Source of the DNA: Dacryopinax spathularia
Taxonomy: Eukaryota; Basidiomycota; Dacrymycetes; Dacrymycetales; Dacrymycetaceae
DNA length: 64,000 nucleotides
Direction of reading: 5' to 3'
Assembly: GCA_037974965.1 (NCBI GenBank)
Contig: JBBPFI010000016.1
Location: 496,001-560,000, forward strand
Shown piece by piece: positions 1 to 9,341 of the stretch. The notes beneath the pieces were generated by a model. The model was not told the origin of the DNA. It made no database searches and saw nothing but the letters and a program-made list of their open reading frames with translations. Position 1 is the first letter of the stretch, and each line of letters opens with the position of its first letter. Position numbers and translations under genes: made by a program.

Positions 1-744
1 GGACAGGGTGGTGAAGTATGAAGTTCCGTCGAGCGTATGGTTGATCTGCGCCCAGTTGCCGTTGACTTGGAGGGAGGTCGTGTGGTTCGCAGTGGCGTTC
101 CAGATCCCCACAAGCGGGGCTTCGAACTTGTTCAGCCCGTTATGGTACGGGAAATCGAGGAACACGCCCAGCTCTCCTTCCTCCACCAGCGGCGAGGAAA
201 TAGAGATCCCGACCGTGTCGTTCGAGGGATGCACAGCAGTGCGGACGGTGATCTTCTTCCCCTGCCAGGTAAAAGAACTCTGCATCCTCCCCTCCCACAA
301 GTCGATCTCCTGCTTCTTCTCCCCCAAGTCGTCCTCCTCCACCCCCGCCCCCTTCCACAAAAGACCAACAGCACCCAGATTCATCCGATTCGGGTTCGAG
401 ATCAACCACTGACTCAACGCCGGCAAGTCCGGGTCAGGCATATCATACGCCACTTCCCGGCCATGCGTCGTCCAGTTCACCCCTTTGTAGTCCGACGGCA
501 CCTGGCCGGGAGGGAGTGAATCGTTTTTCCAGCCCCAGGAGGACATGATCGCGTAGGGGATGAAGGTCTGGAGAGAGGTTATGTCGGTGCCGAAGGCGAA
601 GTTGCCGTTGCCGACTTGGAGGGGCGTTATGCTGTTGGAGGCGTTCCGGTGGGGGTTGAACTGGGAGACGAGGGAGCGGCGGTCGATGGCTGCTTGGGCT
701 CCGGGGGCGGCCGCGCTGAGCGCCAGGAGGGCTAGGAGCAGCAT
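1..744 (-). CDS. Secreted six-hairpin-glycosidase-like protein, N-terminal part (cut by window edge)
   Basis: The minus frame is open from the ATG at 744 to the left edge (248 codons seen, no stop). It begins with a hydrophobic signal peptide (MLLLALLALSAAAPGAQA) followed by NPHRNASNSITPLQVGNGNF and then SSWGWKNDSLP. From memory, this opening resembles fungal secreted proteins annotated as six-hairpin (alpha/alpha toroid) glycosidase-like; the catalytic part would lie beyond the edge. Many N-x-S/T sites (NAS, NDS, NWT, NDT, NAT, NHT) fit a secreted glycoprotein. A second in-frame ATG lies at 774 and would add ten residues before the signal peptide; 744 is preferred because the hydrophobic core then starts at once. 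The family call is moderate; secretion is well supported. Confidence 0.55.
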   Translation of the reverse strand, partial: MLLLALLALSAAAPGAQAAIDRRSLVSQFNPHRNASNSITPLQVGNGNFAFGTDITSLQTFIPYAIMSSWGWKNDSLPPGQVPSDYKGVNWTTHGREVAYDMPDPDLPALSQWLISNPNRMNLGAVGLLWKGAGVEEDDLGEKKQEIDLWEGRMQSSFTWQGKKITVRTAVHPSNDTVGISISSPLVEEGELGVFLDFPYHNGLNKFEAPLVGIWNATANHTTSLQVNGNWAQINHTLDGTSYFTTLS

Positions 745-774
745 GCTGGGCGTTGTAGAGGATGGCCAGAGCAT

Positions 775-1887
775 CCTTGGTGCTGGTCCTGGGAGAAGGC
801 AGATGCTCGGGTTCTTCTGGACGAGCAGGTTATGTACCTCTCCCACCCTCTCCCCTTCCTCCCATATCAGGCAACTTGCTCTCCCGCCCTCCTTCGGTCC
901 GGGCGCGGTCCGCTTCTCTCCCCTTACTGAAAGTTATTCTAAGCCTGCGAAATAAGCAGCATGTTGTCGTAAGTGTGCTAGGGGGAAAGATGCGCCGAGC
1001 GCGAGAGGAAGCACGAGGAAAAGCGAGAGGTGTTGGGATTACCCCGTTTGGGGGATAAATTGAGAACCCTTCCGAAGGCGCGGGGTTGCGGGGAACGCGG
1101 AGGGAGATGACGCGTTCTGAATGAATAATGGAACGGTCACGTGCTGCGATTGAAGCCGCCGGTCGTGACCTGCTTTGGGGAAAAGCCGAACCGTGCGACT
1201 GAAAGTTGGGGAGAAGTCGAGCCATCGGCCGGGTGGGTGGTGAGATGCAGTTGTTGAGGATTTGTAAGCAGATATCGATGAATGACCGGTTGGTGATCCG
1301 GTTGGTGCTGGAGGTTAGACAGTGTCTGTGAGGTGCGCATGCACATTCGTCCTGCAACGCGTACTGAGGCGCAAAGCAATTGCCTATCCCCTCTCTTTGG
1401 ACCCTCGTGAAACATGTGCAAACTCATGCAAAGCTGTCTCAAGATGACTATGCTGCTGGAGGTGGACTCAAGCGTTGAGAGGTGGTGTGTAGAGCGTAGG
1501 GCTGTGTTCAGGCTCCATTGTCAGCTCTCTAGAGAAGTATGAGTGTCCAGCTTGGCATGCAGCTTGATCGTTTTCTCTTGGCAACGATCTCGGTTGGTTT
1601 CAGTGAGCGTGCAGACGGCGTTGTGTAGGTGGAAGATCAGACAATCCAAGATAGAACAGGAAGGCGATCGCACTATAAGTTCTCAAAACACAGCCACTCA
1701 GCTTCTCGGCATCTTCCGATCGAGACCCTTGGCAATGTCTTGGCACTCTCCCACCGCCAAACTCCGACACAACCATCCTCGCCATCCTCACACTTGGCCT
1801 CCTCACCGTCCCCTCTCCTGCTCAGCAGGTCAATCCTGCCCTTCCTCTCCTTTCTCAACCCATTTACCGACTAAGGGAAGAGTAAGG
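775..1887. other. Intergenic region, divergent promoters
   Basis: This stretch separates the divergent genes at 744 (minus) and 1888 (plus). It has only short overlapping open frames without recognisable protein sequence, and a CACGTG E-box near 1138. I see no RNA gene or repeat here. Confidence 0.5.
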
Positions 1888-3763
1888 ATGGACAACTACA
1901 CAAACTCAACAACGAACACGACCCTCTCATCAGATCCCTACCTCGCTTACCTTCCTTCTCTTGCTCGGTCACTGCCTGTACAAGCATGCATGCTTGGCTC
2001 GATCTTGACGTTCTTCTTTACGCTACTCGTACATCTGCTGCTTACGAGTCCGTATCACATGCCTCTCAGCAAACTGAACTGGTCATTACAAGTACGGTCC
2101 CCTCTCCCCAGTCTCTTCTCCTCGCTAGGCTGATGAACGGGATGTGCAGGTATCGGCAGTGTTGGCGGCTATGTTATCCATCTCAGCGAGGATAGGACTC
2201 GTATTCCAGAAGAGCCTCCAGTCCGGCATGGCCTGGCCCTACATGCTTGACTACGTCGAGGTCGACCTGCCCGCCTCGAGCTGGGAAGTATCCGAGAGCG
2301 CAGCGTGGTACATGCTCGAGGCTGTCGTTGTCGGCTTAGTGCACGTGCGTGTCTGTCTCTCCTCTCCTCTCCTTGCACGCCTCCTCCTGTAAAGGACCAG
2401 GCTGGCGGGGTGCAGTGGGTGAACATGGGTCTAGGCTGCTGACCGTGCATGACAGATAACGAACATCCAATTCCTCTCCCTCCTCTTCCCGAGCACGGTC
2501 GAAGTCCGCATGATATGCGGCATGCTCGTCCCCCTCGCCGTCCTCGCGTCGGGAATGAACTTTGCCTCTCTCTCCTCAGACCAAGGGACGATCGATCTAG
2601 GCGACGCGATCCGCAATGTCTGCAACAGCACCTTGATGCTACTCTTCGCTGCCGCCCTCGCTCTCTGGGGCTGGCTCAACCGGCGTAGAGCGTGGCGCAC
2701 GGATGGCGGGACTGCCGCTTTCGGAGCGGGGGCGATCTCCTTGGCTATCCTTGGCGCGGGGGTCGGGTTTGCGTTGATAAAGATCGACAACGTCCAGTGG
2801 CTCACGTGCTTTGGATGGGCAGTGACGCTCTGGCAGAGTTTTCTCGCATGGTGGTGGTGGGTCGGCTCGGGGATGGGGATCGGAGAGGTGGAAGAACTGC
2901 TCAGGACGCAGTATCCAGGGTTCCAAGTCTCCGTGAGTGGGGCGAGCGAGCGAGGCACTCTGAGCAGGAGCAGCAGCGCTCGTTCACTCAGACCACGTCA
3001 ATCTTCCGGCCTCGCCTTCCTACGAAACCGACTCCGTCGACGCGAGCCCTCTGGCCAAACCTCATCCTCCCTCGACCCCTCACCTTCCAGCCGCCGCCCC
3101 TCCTCCTCCTCCGACGCCCCTCCCCCCGCCGGCCAAGTCCCAGCCCACGTCAGACCACACGCACCCCAAATCCTCACCCATCCCGCATTCTCGTTCCTCC
3201 TTCCGCTGTACAACCGCCTGCGCACGGCTCATCTACGGGCGCGAGTAATTCAGTTTGAGCAATCTGGGTTCTTGGGCTTGGGGTTTACGGGTATGGGGCT
3301 AGGGCTGGGGTTGGGGGGGCATGGGGGTTGGTGGGGGTTTAGGAGGGCGGGGAGGAGGGAGTTTGGAGCTGATGCGGTGGGCGAAGAGCGGCGCGGGCGC
3401 GGAGGCGACGAACGAAGGGGAGGGAGGGATGGAGCGGGGAGAGGGAGGGGCGGAGGAGGAGGGGAAGAGGTGGTGGAGATGTCCGACCTTGCTTACTCTG
3501 AAGACCCATATCGACCTCGCGGCCCGGAAGACACCGGCAAGGTCTCAGAAGAAGCGGGGGACGTCACAATTGACTTCACCAGCCCCGAAGTGGGTGAGTC
3601 GACCGGCACAGACCTAGGAGCGGTCAGTGCGCTCAGTATAACGCCCGACGAGGAAAGGAGGCGGAGAAGAGATCGTCGTGAGCGGGCGGGAGGGGAAGGC
3701 GGAAGTGGGAGTGGACATGGGAGGCCGGGGAAATGGAGGAGACATGATCGGACTGTTTATTAG
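1888..3763 (+). CDS. Orphan seven-transmembrane protein with long cytosolic tail
   Basis: Three exons join in phase 0 (1888-2091, 2150-2344, 2456-3763; introns GTACGG..GCAG and GTGCGT..ACAG), giving about 568 residues. The N-terminus is short and hydrophilic with several N-x-T/S sites (MDNYTNSTTNTTLSS). Seven hydrophobic segments follow: about residues 33-53, 69-87, 118-143, 151-170, 192-210, 225-245 and 256-280 (the last rich in Trp, WWWWVG). The remaining half is a Ser/Arg/Pro/Gly-rich low-complexity tail with a Gly-rich block (GMGLGLGLGGHGG) and acidic stretches. The layout (glycosylated outside N-terminus, seven TM, long tail) is that of a GPCR-like receptor, but I see no motif of the pheromone, Git3 or cAMP receptor families. 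Function unknown. A 36-nt intron at 2931-2966 is possible but not needed for the frame. Confidence 0.7.
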
Positions 3764-4184
3764 CCTCTCTCTCCTTGTTGGGATCGCAGGGCTGGGATGG
3801 GTGCCGCGGAGAGGGGTGTGTGTAGATTAGGGAGGTGTAGGTTAGGGTGTGTAGGTTAGGTTATGGGGTGTAATTGTATTTCTTTGGGGCTTTTGGAAGG
3901 ACATTATTTCGCTTTTTGTGGGGGGGTTACGTTGCGGTACTGCGGATCCATCAGATTTGGGGCCGGATTTGGGAGCTGCCAAAGAGAGGAAATGCGCGCT
4001 TGCCAGTTGTCGTGCGTGGGCAACCAGTTGTGGTCAAGCTCCTTGGTTGTACAACTACTGGCAGTGATTTCCAACAAGGTCGAGTATACTTTCTCTATAC
4101 ATTAGAAAATTGCTAGTTCGTCTCCGATGTGCATCTCACGCCTAGTCATTATGTGGGGGACAGCTGGAGTTACGGTGTATAACC
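3764..4184. other. Intergenic, convergent 3' ends
   Basis: This lies between the 3' ends of the plus-strand 7TM gene and the minus-strand methyltransferase. GT-rich runs (gtgtgtag, taggttaggttat) just after 3800 probably belong to the 3' UTR. No gene seen. Confidence 0.4.
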
Positions 4185-5915
4185 TCAAATCGGGACAGCC
4201 TCGATCTGCGGATCATGCGGATCCGGATAAACACGAACGATCTTCCACCCCGCGCCCTCAAACAAACGCATAAAGTGGGCCAAAGTCCTCTCCTGTCCAT
4301 TATGCATGACCATCATCTTTCCTCGACCAATCAGTCCCCAGCATCCCTTCCTCAGGGGAGGAGAGCGACGCACCTGCAAATCAGACAAATACGTCTGTAT
4401 CCCCGACACACCCCAATTCGGCAACAACGGCTCCGGCGGCTCCTTCCACAGTTCCCTCGCCCCCTCCACCAGAGCCTCCTCTTTCACGGCAGAAGGGGGG
4501 CAGACGTACTGGACGATACTTTCGATCACTAGCAGCTTTGTCTGCGGAGTGGCGGAGGCGCGGAGCTGGGAAAGGATCTGGGAGGCGTATTTGTCTGACC
4601 AGTCGTGGAGGATATGCCGCATGAGGAAGACTGAAGCGTTTTTGACTGGTTGGGGGCCGAAGAAGTGGTGTGCTTGTAATCAAACTCCGTCAGCTGCCAG
4701 ATCAGGACCCGCAATGGGAGGAAGCGTACGTTGGAACGTAACTCGGCCAGAGTCGACCGCTTCGGGCAGATCGCGCGACCAGTGCTCGCGAGCATCTTTG
4801 GTGACGGCTTCCCGGTCTTGGATTATGATCCGCACCGAGGTGTTGGCTCGCGCGATAGGTAGGACGACCGAGCCCAGTCCTCCACCAACATCGACAATCA
4901 GGTCTTTCGCTGTAAGAGCCTTGAAGTCGAAGCCTATCGCCCCAAAATTAGCATGCCATGCCGGCAGCTGGGAGTTACGTGGACACGCACCCTTCAGCTC
5001 AGTAGGCACAGCAGACTGCATAGCCCGCATAGCCACGCCCGTAGCTGCCAGCTTTGCCGCCTGCTCCGGCTCCTCGACCCAGTCCCAGTACGTCTTTCTC
5101 TGCCCGATATATCGGTTCCAGATCGCGTCCTCGGGCTCTTCGGAGAAGGCGGTGGCGGGGTCGTGCAGCTGGTCCCAGGCGTAGGGGGAGCATTTGAAGC
5201 TGTCGTCGAGGAGGCGAGAGATTAGGGCTTGGAGGCCGTGGGAGCCGTCGAATTTGTTGATTGGGCTATGAGGGATCAGAAGGATGTAGAAATGTGGTGT
5301 TTTGGGAGACGTACTTTGACTGGAGCTCGGCAAGGGACTTGCCTGTGTCGAGGACGGAGGACAGACGGGTGTTGGCGAACACGTCCGGCTCGACTTCGCG
5401 GAACATATGGTGAGTTGCAAGGAACCTTAGCAGCCGGACGAGCTTCTTTGAATCAATGTTTGCTTTCGCTGCAACCTCGTTAACATGCACGCCCTACTCG
5501 ATCCATGTCAGCCGAGGCACCGATGGACTAGGTTGAAGACGCACGTTGTTCCCCGCTTCCCTGATGATTGTTGCAACGTTCGCCTCGAAAGCGACTTGAA
5601 TAGCCGCTACCGGCATGAACTTCAACCTGCGGTCAGCCGCGGCCCGTCCACTGAAGAGCCTAGCCCACTCACACTCCCAGTCATGAACAGCGTCGAATGC
5701 GGTGCCAGTCTCAGCGTCGCAATCAGCTGGTAAGCAGCCGCAACAGCAGTATCGACCGCATCTCTAACCCCGGGCTGCGTACGGAACGCCTCCTCTCGGG
5801 GGTTGAAAGGCGCGTTGATGTCAGGCACGCTCGTCCCGCTGGTTGCGCATGCCTTGTCGATCGCGGCTACCGAGTCGGAAATGAGCTTTGCGAGTTCGAG
5901 CGCTGTGGTGGCCAT
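4185..5915 (-). CDS. SAM-dependent O-methyltransferase (class II, plant COMT / fungal OMT type)
   Basis: Six exons (5673-5915, 5545-5619, 5315-5493, 4730-5265, 4374-4672, 4185-4316) give 487 residues. The N-terminal winged-helix dimerisation domain contains HVNEVAAKANIDSKKLVRLL and ATHHMFREVEPDVFA. The methyltransferase core has motif I VDVGGGLGSVVLPIA, and the catalytic His region HILHDWSDKYA is followed by MMVMHNGQERTL. An in-frame TGA at the end of the 4730-5265 open frame is removed by a GTACGC..ACAAG intron, which restores PHHFFGPQPVKNA. Family members methylate phenolic hydroxyls of small aromatics or mycotoxin intermediates; the substrate cannot be told. A TATA box lies 60 bp upstream. 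There is no synthase gene next door, so a stand-alone detoxifying or tailoring role is plausible. Confidence 0.9.
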
Positions 5916-5974
5916 GTTTGCGATGAGGTTGCTGATGATGATGATGATGGTCCATCTGTCAGGTGTTGCAGGAC

Positions 5975-5980
5975 TTTATA
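5975..5980 (-). promoter_or_regulatory. TATA box of the O-methyltransferase gene
   Basis: TATAAA on the minus strand, 60 bp upstream of the chosen ATG at 5915. The short distance supports that start. Confidence 0.5.
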
Positions 5981-6343
5981 GCCCAGCCATTTCGAGTGGG
6001 GTAGCTTGAAGCCCGCTCGGCATAACGAGTGTGCTATGTCCTTGCGCCGGTGAGACGCGTATTCCATCGGCAGTACAGCAACGCGCGTTGATGCGGCGTT
6101 CGGGGAGCGCACTGAAGGAAGTTGCGAACTGCGTGAACTTCCTGGTCAGATTAGATCAATCAGAAGCTGCGGAGAAGCCCCGCCGGTCCCTGAACGGCCG
6201 CCGGACTTCTTCGGTCCGAGCATGTCCCCTCAGAGATGCCGGAGGATGAGGTGGTCATATTAAAACGTGAATCTACGGTAGAAGTGACATCATAGGCTGA
6301 AAAGATGTGAACAGCATTTCTATGTCGATGTATATAGCGGTGA
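5981..6343. other. Intergenic
   Basis: 5' region of the methyltransferase gene and 3' region of the next minus-strand gene. No coding frame or repeat recognised. Confidence 0.35.
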
Positions 6344-7274
6344 TCAAGTGTGTCTAGTTCCCCTCGTTCGCGAATGGGTCGCTCCCAATTCTACCACTTT
6401 CTGCGCCAAAGCCGGCGCGTCTTGGGATACGACGATCTCGTACAGCGTCCCCCGACTGCCGGGGATCGGCATATGGACGCTCTTCAGCCCATGCTTCTGG
6501 CAGAGCGTCTCGTCCACGAACTGGCGATATGTGTCCTGCAGTCGCTGGAGGACGACTACCCGCTTCAGTGGTGTTTCGGCACCAAAATATAGGCCAGCGA
6601 AGCCCTCAGGATCGGCGAGAAATTCGTTGGCATCGCATTCGATGTATTCTTCCTGTGAGAGGGCAAGATCGACAGTTGTTGTGTCTGGAAGATCGCCGAA
6701 TGCTCCGGAAGGCGTGCTGTTCTGACCCGGATCTTGTGCGATCGTGGCTTCATAGCGTGCACGCATGTCGGCTTCGATCGTGCGTACTTCTGCCGAAATA
6801 TGGGGCGGTGGATCTTCTCTCAGCATTTCTCTGGCGAGATATACTTCTAGGTCTCGGATGCCAGCATTGGGCGGAAACTTAACACCGTACCACATAAGGT
6901 GAGCCTGGCTCGGGATCAATATCGAAAGGCTTCTTGGGAACAGAAAAGCTATACTTGGAAGAACTGCTTGCTCTTCCGACGAGCGGCAACAAATCGAGCT
7001 CCTCCATATTGCTTCGGAGGACCATCATACTGCGAATGGATCTCGGCCATTATTTCAGCAGGAGTCGCCGCAGCGAACCCTTTGATCCGGAGTCCATGGA
7101 CAGGATCATATTCGTATGGCCCCTCCTTTAACTGCTCGACGTTGTCAGCCTAACTTGATAGCTTAAGCCAAGAGAACTCACAGGTGCTACGGGCAAGATC
7201 GCTTCGGCTGGTGGAGGAACGGATGAAGAGCCAGAGGAAATGTCGGGATAGCTATTGTCGCCGAAGAGAGACAT
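6344..7274 (-). CDS. Hypothetical protein, 276 residues
   Basis: Three exons (7182-7274, 6955-7131, 6344-6904) join in phase 0 with clean GT-AG introns. The protein is soluble-looking with no signal peptide or membrane segment. It opens with a Ser/Pro-rich stretch (SSGSSSVPPPAEA), has a KGFAAATPAEIMAEIHSQYDG block and an acidic centre, and ends with a basic tail (THSRTRGTRHT). I do not recognise a family. It is transcribed away from the unknown gene at 7808, sharing a 533-bp region. Frame and splicing are convincing; function is open. Confidence 0.7.
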
Positions 7275-7807
7275 GATCGTCGACCGGTGCCATGCTCAGA
7301 CCACTAGGCCTGCTCAATACTACCGAGAGCACTTGGCCCTACAAGTGTAGGCACACAACAAAGCCTCGCGGTGAACAGAATGAAAGTCGCGTGCAGTCCG
7401 CGTGTTCATCGATCAAAACTCAGAACGAGATGGAGGCGACGAGGTAAGACAAAAGCGCCGGTCAGAATCGGAAGGTGGCTGTGGAGGGTGTTTACGTACG
7501 GCCGAAGTCATCGGAAGTCGGTGTTCAGGGTCCTCCACTTCCTTCTTCTTCCTTGTTCGTTTGCCCGAGCCGCATTTCCGACATGCACTTGGGGGGAAGA
7601 GGCGCTGATGGGGTGACTCCCGCTTTATAGGCGCTCGGCGCGTGCCTTTCGTGTGTTGGTTCTTTTTCCGGATGGTTGCCATGCTGGACATACGTCTTAT
7701 ATGCCTGGAGCCATGGTGCAGATGGGCTTGTCTCTGGTCTGGCCCAGCCGTTGTCGGCATCCCGGACCTTGACTTGTTCCTGCCTGTCTGATTGACTACT
7801 CGGCGAC
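7275..7807. other. Shared divergent promoter region
   Basis: Separates the two divergent unknown genes at 7274 (minus) and 7808 (plus). A ctttatag box at 7624-7631 reads as TATAAAG on the minus strand but is about 350 bp from the minus-strand ATG, so its use is doubtful. Open frames here are short and unlike real protein. Confidence 0.4.
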
Positions 7808-9208
7808 ATGGGCAACAATTCGACGAACAATGAATCCCTCACTTCTACCTATACTAGGGAAGAGAAGGGAAAGGCCGTACCACCGTCCATCCCCGACTCC
7901 ACTGTAGATCCGAGGATTTTCGCGAGCCATTCCTCTCCGTCCCCCGTCCACCTGAAGCGCAGCCATTTCGAGCTTGACTTCCCCGGTCGATCTGACAGAC
8001 TCGTCCCAACGCCCATCCCATACGGCCAGGACGTCCGCTCCTGGTACCTAGCCGATGATAATATGGTGCACTGTCCTCCGCCAGTGATCAGTGCAAGTGA
8101 GTTCGTCCCACCAGTACTGGTCGAACATCTAATGCGGTGCAAGAAACTCCGTGCGATCGGCGTCAAGTTTGTCGATGGGAACGACCCTCCCGATATCATC
8201 ACGAACATGGAAGGAGCGCTGCATACTTTCGTGACTCCTGTCGTACCTGCTCTTCTGCACGGCGATTACGCGTACCGGGGCCAACATATGATGCTGCGAT
8301 TCCCGCCCACAACCCACGGGTACGAGCAAGCGCGGCAAGTTGTCGTCTCTGCGCTCGTCCAGCCGGACTTCGAGGATGACCAAGTCATGGCGACCGTGGC
8401 AGCACTCCGCGACCAACCAAGCAAGGGAGCAAACTTGCCGCCCAACTTCGCACCACCGTCAATAGAGGACAAGCAACACCCTCGTTTTCGCGCAGTGTAC
8501 GACTTTGTCCTCCGAGCGCATATGATCTACCACCTCGTCGCTGATCGCTATCTTCCGAGTCTGGAAGAGGTGCAAGGCAAAGTCCTCTCCATCGAAGGAG
8601 TGATCGACGCGCTAGAACGGTGGATCAGGCTTCCCGACTGTAATCCGAAAGCCGTCCAAGGAGCCTTCTTCTACGTCCCTTCGGATCAGGTCCTCTCCCT
8701 CGAGCTGCTGTACAACAGCGCCCTGCACCAGATGCGGAACGAGCTCTCAGCTCTGGAAGCATTCTGCACTCAAGGCTACGTCTACACATTCGATCCTCCG
8801 GCGATCTTCGCCCGGATCGTCCCTGCAGAACTGCTGAATCGTCTGCTCGTCGCGGCTCTCAAGCTGTTATCCAAGAACAACACCTTCAGCAACATGCGAG
8901 TATTCGCATTCAACGACTATGCAGACCCCGACATCGCGTCGACCTTACTTCCGATCGCTCTAGCTGAACAGAAACACATCGAGATCATGCGCAAAGCCGA
9001 TCTTTTCCCTGGTGCAGACAGCAGTTACTTGCCGCCTGTCGGGTCCGAGGGTGCGCTGCTTGTACTGCATAATAATAGTGATGCGTTTGGGCAGAATATC
9101 GAGACTGAGCTACTGGGAGGGAGCATGGACGGTTGCATTGGGTCGTATTCCAGTGTGGCGGCGTCGTTGAGGCGAGACCGACTTGATTTGGTGAAGTATA
9201 TCATGTAG
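7808..9208 (+). CDS. Hypothetical protein, 466 residues, single exon
   Basis: One uninterrupted frame from ATG 7808 to TAG, which is unusual here, where almost all genes have introns. No signal peptide or membrane span. The first 60 residues are Ser/Pro-rich and probably disordered; then a folded region begins near RSWYLADDNMVHCPPPVIS. A helical middle (FVLRAHMIYHLVADRYLP, ALERWIRLPDCNPKAV) and a well-ordered C-terminal part (MRVFAFNDYADPDIAS, AEQKHIEIMRKADLFPG) follow. I do not recognise the family. Codon use looks like that of neighbouring genes, so it is a real gene and not a relic. Confidence 0.75.
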   Translation: MGNNSTNNESLTSTYTREEKGKAVPPSIPDSTVDPRIFASHSSPSPVHLKRSHFELDFPGRSDRLVPTPIPYGQDVRSWYLADDNMVHCPPPVISASEFVPPVLVEHLMRCKKLRAIGVKFVDGNDPPDIITNMEGALHTFVTPVVPALLHGDYAYRGQHMMLRFPPTTHGYEQARQVVVSALVQPDFEDDQVMATVAALRDQPSKGANLPPNFAPPSIEDKQHPRFRAVYDFVLRAHMIYHLVADRYLPSLEEVQGKVLSIEGVIDALERWIRLPDCNPKAVQGAFFYVPSDQVLSLELLYNSALHQMRNELSALEAFCTQGYVYTFDPPAIFARIVPAELLNRLLVAALKLLSKNNTFSNMRVFAFNDYADPDIASTLLPIALAEQKHIEIMRKADLFPGADSSYLPPVGSEGALLVLHNNSDAFGQNIETELLGGSMDGCIGSYSSVAASLRRDRLDLVKYIM

Positions 9209-9341
9209 TCCTGTTTTCCACGATTTCCAGGTGTACGACACAAGATGATACCATCTGCATACATACCATAATTCTCTGCCTTATACTCCCTAACGTCCGA
9301 CCAGATCCCCATGTAAGGTCGCAACGGCTATAATTCTAGAT

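Noticed and set aside
4680-4730. In-frame TGA in the O-methyltransferase as a pseudogene sign
   Set aside because: A GT-AG intron (4673-4729) spans the stop and restores the conserved FFGPQPVKNA region in phase.
4306-5184. 292-codon plus-strand frame
   Set aside because: It is antisense to the methyltransferase exons and has no protein-like motif.
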